Below, piece by piece: positions 1 to 6,888 of a DNA stretch of 32,688 nt. The notes under the pieces were generated by a model that searched no databases, was not told the DNA's origin, and was given only the letters and a program-made list of their open reading frames with translations. The number at the start of each line of letters is the position of its first letter. Position 1 is the stretch's first letter. The stretch is taken from positions 1-32,688 of the forward strand of contig JAGGZW010000109.1 of NCBI GenBank assembly GCA_021161825.1. The letters are read 5' to 3'. The stretch comes from Thermoproteales archaeon (lineage in GTDB: Archaea > Thermoproteota > Thermoprotei > Thermofilales > B69-G16). The position numbers were made by a program, and so were the translations under genes.

Positions 1-10
1 AGAAATTAAC

Positions 11-27
11 AATAGTATATTACTATT
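11..27. promoter_or_regulatory. TATA-like palindrome upstream of gar1
   Basis: AATAGTA-TAT-TACTATT is a perfect 7-bp inverted repeat around a 3-nt spacer. It contains the only TATA-like run before gar1, and its centre lies about 28 nt before the GTG start, the usual distance of an archaeal TATA box from the transcription start. It could be only the core promoter, or an operator on top of it. The AT-richness makes chance symmetry plausible. Confidence 0.4.
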
Positions 28-46
28 TCATACGCCGGGGACTTTC

Positions 47-316
47 GTGGAACCTTTAGGAAAAGTGCTTCACGTATCAAAAAGCGGTAGATTAATCATT
101 AAAGCATACACTAAACCTCCTCCTGTTAATACTATCGTTTTTGATGAAAATCTGGATGAAATCGGTTTTGTCTATGATGTCATGGGACCTGTATCCTCAC
201 CTTATATTTCTGTTCAAGTTGAAAAATCTAAAATAAAGTTAGAAAATCTTGTCGGTAGAGTAGTGTTCATTAAATTGAAAAAATTTAAAAGAAGGCGACG
301 AACCCATGGAAGGTGA
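47..316 (+). CDS. gar1: H/ACA RNP protein GAR1
   Basis: GAR1 is the small beta-barrel subunit of the archaeal H/ACA ribonucleoprotein, which makes pseudouridine in rRNA with Cbf5, Nop10 and L7Ae. The 89-residue protein has the expected compact form: an opening GKVLHVSKSGRLI strand, a central region with GFVYDVMGPVSSPYISV typical of GAR1, and a basic tail (KKFKRRRRTHGR, residues 78-89). The start is GTG. No good ribosome-binding site precedes it, but a TATA-like element centred about 27 nt upstream fits a leaderless message. The end overlaps the TFB gene by 11 nt; gar1-tfb adjacency is common in archaea. Family assignment is confident from the motif and the neighbour. Confidence 0.9.
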   Translation: MEPLGKVLHVSKSGRLIIKAYTKPPPVNTIVFDENLDEIGFVYDVMGPVSSPYISVQVEKSKIKLENLVGRVVFIKLKKFKRRRRTHGR

Positions 317-1199
317 AGTTAAAAACAGCCAATGTCCGTACTGTGGAAGTTTCAGGATCATATTTGATGAAATCAGATCTGAGTATGTTTGTTTGGATTG
401 CGGCGCGGTCTTAGAGGATAGGCTGATTGAGTATCATAGGTTTGAAAAACGTATTCACTCGCCGGAAGATTGGAAAAAGCAGAGAGTAGGTCCTAAAATG
501 GATACTAGGATAGATAACCTACAGTCGACGGATATGGGCCTAATACCTTACGCTAAGGGTCTCCATAAGGCCAGTAAATACAGGAGAATAAGAAAGATTC
601 ATCAACGTTACGTTGTCGAAGAAAACAGGAATTTCAATAAAGCAAAAACGGAGATAAGCAGAATATGCGGCAACTTAGGCATATTAGCTGTAAAAAACGA
701 CGCTATATATATCTATAAAAAAGCAGCCGAGAAAAAATTGGTTAGAGGAAGATTAGTTGAGGGAATGGCTGCTGCATGCGTATATGCAGCATGCAAGCTT
801 AAAAAAATAGGAATTACCTTGAATTCTATTGAAAAAGTATCAAAAGTAAACCGGCGCGTAATAACTCGAAATTATAAGATTCTAATAAAAAACAAGGTTG
901 TAAAATTGGAGAGCCTGGATGCGCGTCACTACGTGACTAGAATAGTCGCTGAGCTAAAACTTCCTATAAGCACGGCAAAGATTGCTTTAAAAATAATCGA
1001 TAAAGCTAGAGAAAAGAGGATAGGTATCGGCGCTCGCCCTGAAGGTTTGGCAGCAGCATCGATATACGTGGCTTCAAAAATAACTAATAATCCCAGAACT
1101 CAAAGAGAAATCGCGCAAAGTTCGAATATAACTGAGGTTACCCTTAGAAACCGATATAGGGAAATATTGAAGAAATTGAACATCACTGTTTATATTTGA
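306..1199 (+). CDS. tfb: Transcription initiation factor B (TFB), divergent
   Basis: TFB bridges TBP-bound promoter DNA and RNA polymerase. The 297-residue protein has an N-terminal zinc ribbon (C10-x2-C13, C29-x2-C32), a linker at about 45-100, and two cyclin-like repeats (about 105-200 and 205-297). The repeats show the usual signatures RGRLVEGMAAACVYAACKL and RPEGLAAASIYVASKI. The C-terminal recognition helix (TEVTLRNRYREIL) contacts the BRE in known TFBs. The B-reader/linker reads KKQRVGPKMDTRIDNLQSTDMGL and lacks the EWRAF-type segment usually found there, so this may be a paralogue rather than the main TFB. The ATG overlaps the end of gar1 by 11 nt, implying coupled expression. Confidence 0.92.
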   Translation: MEGEVKNSQCPYCGSFRIIFDEIRSEYVCLDCGAVLEDRLIEYHRFEKRIHSPEDWKKQRVGPKMDTRIDNLQSTDMGLIPYAKGLHKASKYRRIRKIHQRYVVEENRNFNKAKTEISRICGNLGILAVKNDAIYIYKKAAEKKLVRGRLVEGMAAACVYAACKLKKIGITLNSIEKVSKVNRRVITRNYKILIKNKVVKLESLDARHYVTRIVAELKLPISTAKIALKIIDKAREKRIGIGARPEGLAAASIYVASKITNNPRTQREIAQSSNITEVTLRNRYREILKKLNITVYI

Positions 1200-1206
1200 G
1201 CCTCGT

Positions 1207-1248
1207 ACTATAAATTATCAGGTGCATATCTGCACGGAAGCTAGGTGG
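1207..1248 (+). promoter_or_regulatory. TFE-beta promoter with inverted repeat and SD
   Basis: A TATA-like ACTATAAATTA lies at 1207-1217. It is followed by a perfect inverted repeat GTGCA-TATC-TGCAC at 1222-1235 and an SD-like GGTGG at 1244-1248, before the TTG start at 1255. The expected transcription start is near 1238, so the repeat sits between TATA and start, where archaeal repressors commonly bind. Operator function is inferred. Confidence 0.4.
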
Positions 1249-1254
1249 TAGCAA

Positions 1255-1617
1255 TTGAGTAGCGTCCCCGAAGTGCTGGAAAGGAAGCTGTTAAAGTTGT
1301 TGAGCGAAAGCGGAAGCGAGGGAATTCTCCAAAAGGAATTATGGAAAAAACTAAACATTGACAGTCGGAAAGGTATAAAAATTGTTAGAACTCTTGAAAA
1401 GCAAGGGTTGCTTACTAGGCAAGCTATAATACACAGAGGCAGAAAAAGTTATATTGTAAGGCTTGGGCCTAAATACTTCGCAAAGAAAACAATACCTAGG
1501 TATATTTTAAGAATTCCATGCTTTTACTGCGAACTGCTAGATGGTTGCGGAGAGAAGATAAGCATAAATCCGATAAATTGTCCTAAATTAAACGCTTGGC
1601 TTGAGGAGGATCCTTGA
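1255..1617 (+). CDS. Transcription factor E subunit beta (TFE-beta, RPC39/RPC34-like)
   Basis: The 120-residue protein has an N-terminal winged helix (about 8-70: KLLKLLSES, LQKELWKKLNIDSRKGIKIVRTLEKQGLLTR) and a C-terminal four-cysteine site (C89, C92, C98, C109, with the INPINCPKLNAWL ending). This is the layout of archaeal TFE-beta and eukaryotic RPC39, where the cysteines hold a cubane Fe-S cluster. TFE-beta pairs with TFE-alpha to help promoter opening. The start is TTG with GGTGG six bases upstream. The stop codon overlaps the next gene (TGATG), so translation is probably coupled to thpR. TFE-beta is typical of TACK lineages, which helps place the organism. No TFE-alpha gene is seen here. 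Confidence 0.82.
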   Translation: MSSVPEVLERKLLKLLSESGSEGILQKELWKKLNIDSRKGIKIVRTLEKQGLLTRQAIIHRGRKSYIVRLGPKYFAKKTIPRYILRIPCFYCELLDGCGEKISINPINCPKLNAWLEEDP

Positions 1618-2180
1618 TGGAACGGATAAGATGCTTCATTGCTATAGACGTAGAAAACTCTGATATTATAGCGAAAATTAGCAAAGTAATGCAAGCATTG
1701 AATTTTTTTGGTAATAAATTAAAACTAGTAGAAACTGGAAATATTCATCTCACTCTGAGATTTTTAGGGGGATTGCCTAAGTCGATAGTGGATGAGATTA
1801 TTGAAGTTCTAGATACTGTAGATTATCATCCATTCACCATAACTCTTAAAGGTTTAGGAGTATTTCCTACTCCGTCAAGACCGAGAGTTATATGGGTTGG
1901 TATTGAGGAAGGAGTTGAAGATCTTAAAAAGCTAGTAACGCGTATTAATACAGCATTAAGAAGGCTCAGACTTCCCCCTCCGGACAAACCGTTTTCTCCA
2001 CATGTAACAATTGCTAGAGTTAAAAGGCCAGTAGACACGGGTAAGCTAATGCGAATACTAGATGCTCATGCCACGGAGTTTGGACCTATGCTTGTTGATA
2101 GAATTCGTTTAAAGAAAAGTACGTTAACTTCTCGTGGACCGATATACACTACATTATATGAAAAACTGCTATCTGGCTAA
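1617..2180 (+). CDS. thpR: RNA 2',3'-cyclic phosphodiesterase / 2'-5' RNA ligase family protein
   Basis: LigT/ThpR is a 2H phosphoesterase that opens 2',3'-cyclic phosphates; the bacterial enzyme also joins tRNA halves with a 2'-5' bond. The protein is 187 residues, normal for the family. Both catalytic tetrapeptides are present, HLTL (44-47) and HVTI (129-132), in the expected two-lobed arrangement. A TTG three bases upstream is in frame, but ATG at 1617, overlapping the preceding stop as TGATG, is the better start. It lies 4 nt before the CCA-adding enzyme gene, an association seen in other archaea and consistent with tRNA 3'-end or splicing-intermediate metabolism. The natural substrate in archaea is not settled. 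Confidence 0.9.
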   Translation: MERIRCFIAIDVENSDIIAKISKVMQALNFFGNKLKLVETGNIHLTLRFLGGLPKSIVDEIIEVLDTVDYHPFTITLKGLGVFPTPSRPRVIWVGIEEGVEDLKKLVTRINTALRRLRLPPPDKPFSPHVTIARVKRPVDTGKLMRILDAHATEFGPMLVDRIRLKKSTLTSRGPIYTTLYEKLLSG

Positions 2181-2184
2181 CATC

Positions 2185-3600
2185 ATGTACAAGGATTTCT
2201 TAGGTATTCTAGACGAAGTTTTAGGAAGAATCACGCCTACGCCTGAAGAGAGACGTTTTATATCTAAAATAGTTTCTGAAGTTATAACTGCTTTAGAATC
2301 TTTAAAAAGCGATTATAAGATTGATTATAAAGTAGAAATAGTAGGTTCTTACGCGAAAGATACATGGCTTTCTGGCGAGGCCGATATTGATATTTTTCTT
2401 TTGTTTTCTCCAGATTTGCCGCAAGAAAGCCTGGGCTATTACGGATTAACCATAGCAAAAAAAGCAGTTGAAAATTTGGGAGGTAGATGGTTTGAGCGGT
2501 ACGCAACGCATCCATATATTGAGGCTGAAGTTGAGGGTCTTACTGTAGATATAGTTCCAGCTTATGCTGTCGAGACGCCAGATAAAATAATCTCGCCAGT
2601 CGATAGAACGCCATTTCATACAAGATACGTGAAATCACGTATCGATGAAGAGATGAAGTCTCAAATAAGGCTCTTAAAAAAATTCATGAAGGGAATTGGA
2701 GTTTATGGAGCCGAAATTAAAGTTCAAGGTTTTTCCGGCTACCTAGCTGAACTATTGATTATTTATTATGGTTCTTTTATAGAGGTTATAAAAAATGCGT
2801 CCAAATGGAAACCTAGGAAGGTCTTTATAGACCTAGAAAGGTTTTATAGTGAGAGGGAGAGAAAGAAGCTATTAAAAATAATGCCCGGAGCAATGGTTGT
2901 CATAGACCCTGTTGACAAAGCTCGAAACGCGGCTTCTGCACTTTCAATACAGAAGATGTGCGAGTTTGTAGCAGCATCTAAAGCATTTTTCAAAAGCCCA
3001 AGTGTAGAATTCTTTTTTCCACCAAAACCGGAAATAGACCAAAGTAGATTGGAGAATTTGCTGAAATCGCGAGAAACCGATATTCTAGCGATAGTAACCA
3101 TAGTTCCTAAATTGGCGGAAGATATAATATGGGGACAGATCTATAAAAGTCTTGACGGTCTTGAAACTCTATTTAAAAAATATAATTTCAAAGTATTGTC
3201 AAAAGGTGCCTGGTTGTCAAAAAATAATGATTTGGTGATGCTTTACGAGTTTGAAACCGCTAAGTTACCGATAACAGAAAAACACTTAGGGCCTCCTGTG
3301 GGGTCAGAAAATGAAAACGATTTCATTTTCAAGTATGTAAATTCACCTAATACTATAGCAGGACCTTTTATTGAGGGGAGTAGGTGGATAGTATTTCGAA
3401 AAAGAAAATGTACGACTGCAAGTGAGGTAGTTAAAGTTTATTATGAAGAAGCTAGGCTAGGCAAGCATATTTACGAAAGCTTTAACATGAAAATGCAGAT
3501 TCTTCAAAATCAGGATATATTAAAATTAACTAGTATCGATGGTTTTAAGGAATTTCTTAACTCGTGGCTGGTTAAAAAACCTTTTTGGCTAAAGAAATGA
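2185..3600 (+). CDS. cca: CCA tRNA nucleotidyltransferase (class I, archaeal)
   Basis: This enzyme adds or repairs the 3'-terminal CCA of tRNAs using CTP and ATP without a template. The 471-residue length matches archaeal class I enzymes. The nucleotidyltransferase head is clear: GSYAKDTWL (54-62) followed by the metal-binding D67-x-D69, with a third acidic residue in TVDIVPAY. A longer in-frame GTG start at 2134 would lie inside thpR; ATG at 2185, just after the thpR stop, gives a normal N-terminus (FLGILDEVLGRITPT). The gene overlaps the next one by 4 nt (ATGA). The only tRNA gene in this window already encodes CCA, so the enzyme may act there mainly in repair. Confidence 0.95.
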   Translation: MYKDFLGILDEVLGRITPTPEERRFISKIVSEVITALESLKSDYKIDYKVEIVGSYAKDTWLSGEADIDIFLLFSPDLPQESLGYYGLTIAKKAVENLGGRWFERYATHPYIEAEVEGLTVDIVPAYAVETPDKIISPVDRTPFHTRYVKSRIDEEMKSQIRLLKKFMKGIGVYGAEIKVQGFSGYLAELLIIYYGSFIEVIKNASKWKPRKVFIDLERFYSERERKKLLKIMPGAMVVIDPVDKARNAASALSIQKMCEFVAASKAFFKSPSVEFFFPPKPEIDQSRLENLLKSRETDILAIVTIVPKLAEDIIWGQIYKSLDGLETLFKKYNFKVLSKGAWLSKNNDLVMLYEFETAKLPITEKHLGPPVGSENENDFIFKYVNSPNTIAGPFIEGSRWIVFRKRKCTTASEVVKVYYEEARLGKHIYESFNMKMQILQNQDILKLTSIDGFKEFLNSWLVKKPFWLKK

Positions 3601-4355
3601 ATAAAGAAGCAATAATATATCCTTACCAAGAAACAGATGTTATAAAAAGAATAATCTGTTATCCGCGTTGCGACATTTACGAGTTTGAATATCGCTTAAA
3701 ACAGCTTAAAAGACTTGGTATAGATTTTATAATTTCTTATGGTCCTACTCAAATAGGAAAAATATTTGTTCTTGGAAAGGGCTGTACGAGCATTGTAGTT
3801 AAGGCATTGCGGCATGAAATGGTGGTTGCATTAAAAATAAGGAGGACGGATGCCAATCGAAAAGACTTAGTTAGAGAAGCAGAGATATTGAAAATTGTAA
3901 ACAGATACAGTATAGGTCCCAGACTTATAGACTACACGCCGGATATTCTTGTAATGGAATATATTGAAGGGGTTGAATTTGGTGAATGGATTGAACGTGT
4001 TCAGGACGATCAAGCTATAAAAAATGTTTTAAAGAAGCTGCTTGAAAAGTTGTTCGTATTAGATTCTATTGGAATATGTCATCTTGAACTGTCAAATCCT
4101 AGAAAGCACATAGTTATTGTGGAGGAGAAGCCTGTAATACTGGATTTTGAAACTGTAAGCACTAAAACAACAAAAACTAACATTACTCAAGTTCTTAACT
4201 ACCTTATATTTAGAAAAAATAAAATCTCGGATAAGGTAACCCGTATTTTAGGATTGAGAAATATAGGTTTATTAAAAACTTTGCTAAGGAAGTATAAGAA
4301 GGAAAGAACAAGCGAAATTTTTCTAGAAGTAATTAAAACGTTAAACTTAAGCTAA
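3597..4355 (+). CDS. COG2112-type predicted Ser/Thr protein kinase
   Basis: The 252-residue protein looks like a small archaeal kinase related to the RIO/Bud32 group. Visible kinase elements are a glycine-rich loop (GKGCTS, 60-65), an ATP-anchoring lysine (VALKIRR, K80), a helix-C glutamate (about E94), a hinge (LVMEYIEG), a catalytic loop (HLELSNPRKHI, from H162), and a DFE triad in place of DFG (D183). The catalytic aspartate of the HxD motif is glutamate here; I recall HxE as usual in COG2112 but cannot check. ATG at 3597 overlaps the cca stop as ATGA and is preferred to a TTG at 3585. Substrate unknown. The operon suggests a link to tRNA metabolism, but that is inference. Confidence 0.75.
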   Translation: MNKEAIIYPYQETDVIKRIICYPRCDIYEFEYRLKQLKRLGIDFIISYGPTQIGKIFVLGKGCTSIVVKALRHEMVVALKIRRTDANRKDLVREAEILKIVNRYSIGPRLIDYTPDILVMEYIEGVEFGEWIERVQDDQAIKNVLKKLLEKLFVLDSIGICHLELSNPRKHIVIVEEKPVILDFETVSTKTTKTNITQVLNYLIFRKNKISDKVTRILGLRNIGLLKTLLRKYKKERTSEIFLEVIKTLNLS

Positions 4356-4507
4356 GTTTTATCGAAATATTGTTTGACTTAATATATTTAGGTAATTATT
4401 TTGTATCGAAAAGCTTAAAAATAGTTGAGCGTGAATAATCTCGGATTATAGGGAAAAACTGTTACAAAGAGAAAAAATCATAAAAAACATATAGAAAAGA
4501 AAATTGA
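4356..4507. other. Intergenic region before tRNA-Pro
   Basis: This AT-rich spacer shows no coding potential. It holds a TATA-like CTTAAAAAT at 4414-4422 and a perfect inverted repeat ATAATC-TCG-GATTAT at 4435-4449, close to where that TATA would start transcription (about 4445). A more A-rich stretch (CATAAAAAACATATA, from 4479) lies nearer the tRNA and could instead be its promoter. Which one is used cannot be told from sequence. Confidence 0.35.
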
Positions 4508-4586
4508 GGGGCCGTCGTCTAGCTTGGAAAAGGATGCCAGCCTGGGGCGCTGGTGATCCCGGGTTCAAATCCCGGCGGCCCCACCA
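4508..4586 (+). tRNA. tRNA-Pro (anticodon GGG), CCA encoded
   Basis: A complete cloverleaf can be folded. The acceptor stem GGGGCCG (4508-4514) pairs with CGGCCCC (4576-4582), followed by discriminator A4583 and an encoded CCA (4584-4586). The anticodon stem CCAGC/GCTGG encloses the loop CTGGGGC, giving anticodon GGG at 4544-4546, which reads CCC and CCU proline codons. The T arm is CCGGG-TTCAAAT-CCCGG. The D stem is weaker, with G-U pairs. There is no intron. The body without CCA is 76 nt. Confidence 0.95.
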
Positions 4587-4664
4587 TTATATTAATAACA
4601 TGAAGGCAATTCTAAATTTTGAGGTGTAAACATCGGTGTTATAAACTATATAGGCAAGTTTCGG

Positions 4665-4676
4665 TTTAATTAAAAG
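4665..4676 (+). promoter_or_regulatory. Putative TATA box of hel308
   Basis: TTTAATTAAAAG is centred about 33 nt before the ATG at 4704, predicting a leader of roughly seven bases. No Shine-Dalgarno sequence precedes the ATG, consistent with a near-leaderless message. Confidence 0.4.
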
Positions 4677-4703
4677 TCAAGACTTATAATCTGGTATGAA
4701 AAT

Positions 4704-6887
4704 ATGCGCGTGGAAGAGTTGAATTTGCCGGAATCTGCTATAAGATTTTTGTTAGCTAATGATATTCGCGAACTTTTTCCACCACAGGAAATAGCCGTCA
4801 AGAAGGGAGTACTGGAAAGGAGAAGTCTAGTTGTAGCTTCTCCTACGGCATCTGGAAAAACCTTAATAGCTGAACTTGCAGCTCTGAAGCATATTTTGGA
4901 ATATGGAGGTAAGGTTCTTTATCTAACACCCCTTAGAGCATTGGCTACCGAGAAATTTTATTCTTTTTCAAAATATAAAGAACTAGGCGTTAAAATTGCG
5001 CTAAGCACGGGCGATTACGATACAGACGATCCTTGGTTGGGAGAGTATGATTGGATCATAACAACAAATGAAAAAACTGATAGCTTATTGAGACATAAGG
5101 CTAAATGGCTTAAATCTATAACTCTTGTTGTTGCTGACGAAATACATTTAATTAGAGATCCTAAGAGAGGACCTACTTTAGAAATGGTTTTGGCAAGGCT
5201 AAGAAAGCTTAATTCGAAAACGCAAATGCTGGCTTTAAGCGCTACAATCCGCAATGCGAAGGAAGTCGCTAGCTGGCTTAAGGCTGGTCTTGTTAAAACG
5301 GAATGGCGACCAGTTATTCTAAAAGAGGGAGTATATTATTTAGATGAGATATATTTTAACGATGAAACAAAAACGCCGGTAACGCGAGCGTTTTCTAATC
5401 CTATAGAAAACTTAGTGGTTGATTGCTTAAGTAAGAGAGGACAAGTTTTAGTCTTTGCCAGCACTAGAGGCAGCTCTGTTAGTCTTGCTCGAAAATTATC
5501 TAACAGAACTAGGCAGTTCTTAAGCTCTGATGAAAGACGCGAACTCGCAATTTTAGCAAACAAGATTCTTTCATTAGAGAAAAACAGAATCAGCGAGATG
5601 CTAGCTGAGTATATTAGGAATGGCGCGGCTTTTCATCACGCTGGATTATCTCATAGCGTTAGAAAGCTCATTGAAGACGCGTTCAGAGAGATGAAATTAA
5701 AAGTTATATGTGCGACTCCGACCTTGGCGGCGGGGGTTAATTTGCCGGCGCGAAGGGTAATAATCGCTGATTATCGCAGATACAATCCTGAGCTTGGTTT
5801 TTTCGAGCCTATACCGGTGCTAGAGTATAAGCAAATGGCCGGAAGGGCTGGGCGTCCTCAATATGACAGGTATGGAGAAGCAGTTTTAATAGCTAGAAGT
5901 ATCGAAGAATTGGATTACCTAATGGAAAACTATGTTTTTGCTAAACCGGAGAGGATACATTCCCAACTAGCTTCCGAAAAAATTTTAAGAACTCACGTAC
6001 TGGCGAGTATAGCGTCTGATTACGCTAAGACAGAGCTTGATCTTTTAAATCTTTTAAAATTGACTTTTTATGCGTATCAATTCGAAATAGAGAATCTTCA
6101 AAGCATAATACGTCGAAATCTTGAGTATTTGTATAGTAATAATTTGATAAAGCTTTTAGACGGAATGTTCGAGTCGACGAGCTTAGGCTCGAGAGTTTCT
6201 CAATTATATATAGACACGGATACTGCAATTTTAATAATAAAAGGTTTGAAGAAGAGGCCCATAGCAACGCCTTTTGCGTATTTACACCTAATCGCATTAA
6301 CTGAAGATATTCCAAAGTTACACATAAGAAAGAGAGAAGTTGAGAAATACGAAAATATTCTAGAATTAAGAGGCGGGGAGCTTTTAATCGAAGAACCGCT
6401 AGATGAGGACGAATATTCACTTTATTTGTCAAGCATTAAGACCGCAAAGCTTCTGGAAGATTGGATAAACGAGGTTTTAGATGATCAGCTAATTATAGAG
6501 TATGATGTAGGACCAGGGGATATTTATTCTATAACGCAAACTGCTGAATGGTTGGTTTATTCAGCAAGCGAGCTTGCAAAGGAAACGGGTTTATACTCGC
6601 ATATTGCCCGTTTGCTGGAGCTTAGACAAAGGGTAAAGCATGGTGTTAAACCGGAGCTTCTCGAGCTTATAAAAATTAGGGGAATTGGCAGGGTAAGAGC
6701 TAGAATATTATATGAAAACGGCTTCAAATCTATAGAAGATTTACGTAAAGCTTCGCTGAAAGAGTTGAGTAAGCTTCCGCTTATTGGTCCAAAATTAGCT
6801 AAGAGCATTAAAGAGTATATCGATGGAGCTATTAAAGAAATTGTGATTGGGCCTACCAGCGGCGAAAGTATCGAAGATTATTTTTAG
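4704..6887 (+). CDS. hel308: ATP-dependent DNA helicase Hel308
   Basis: Hel308 is a 3'-5' superfamily 2 helicase of the Ski2-like group that acts at stalled or damaged replication forks. The 727-residue protein has all core motifs in order: Q motif (FPPQ, about 25-28), Walker A SPTASGKT (46-53), DEIH (145-148), SAT (179-181), the motif IV-V region (AAFHHAGLSHSVRKLIEDAF, ATPTLAAGVNLPARRVII) and motif VI QMAGRAGRPQYD. The C-terminal part carries the ratchet domain and a helix-hairpin-helix region (IKIRGIGRVRARILYENGF, LSKLPLIGPKLAKSI) expected in Hel308. It ends one base from the convergent mcm stop. Family assignment is firm. Confidence 0.95.
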   Translation: MRVEELNLPESAIRFLLANDIRELFPPQEIAVKKGVLERRSLVVASPTASGKTLIAELAALKHILEYGGKVLYLTPLRALATEKFYSFSKYKELGVKIALSTGDYDTDDPWLGEYDWIITTNEKTDSLLRHKAKWLKSITLVVADEIHLIRDPKRGPTLEMVLARLRKLNSKTQMLALSATIRNAKEVASWLKAGLVKTEWRPVILKEGVYYLDEIYFNDETKTPVTRAFSNPIENLVVDCLSKRGQVLVFASTRGSSVSLARKLSNRTRQFLSSDERRELAILANKILSLEKNRISEMLAEYIRNGAAFHHAGLSHSVRKLIEDAFREMKLKVICATPTLAAGVNLPARRVIIADYRRYNPELGFFEPIPVLEYKQMAGRAGRPQYDRYGEAVLIARSIEELDYLMENYVFAKPERIHSQLASEKILRTHVLASIASDYAKTELDLLNLLKLTFYAYQFEIENLQSIIRRNLEYLYSNNLIKLLDGMFESTSLGSRVSQLYIDTDTAILIIKGLKKRPIATPFAYLHLIALTEDIPKLHIRKREVEKYENILELRGGELLIEEPLDEDEYSLYLSSIKTAKLLEDWINEVLDDQLIIEYDVGPGDIYSITQTAEWLVYSASELAKETGLYSHIARLLELRQRVKHGVKPELLELIKIRGIGRVRARILYENGFKSIEDLRKASLKELSKLPLIGPKLAKSIKEYIDGAIKEIVIGPTSGESIEDYF

Positions 6888-6888
6888 T

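Noticed and set aside
2134-2184. GTG start extending the CCA-adding enzyme by 17 codons
   Set aside because: The extension lies inside thpR and does not resemble the family N-terminus. ATG 2185 is better.
6025-6432. 135-codon frame antisense to hel308
   Set aside because: No recognisable domain, no promoter or ribosome-binding site, and fully inside a well-conserved gene.
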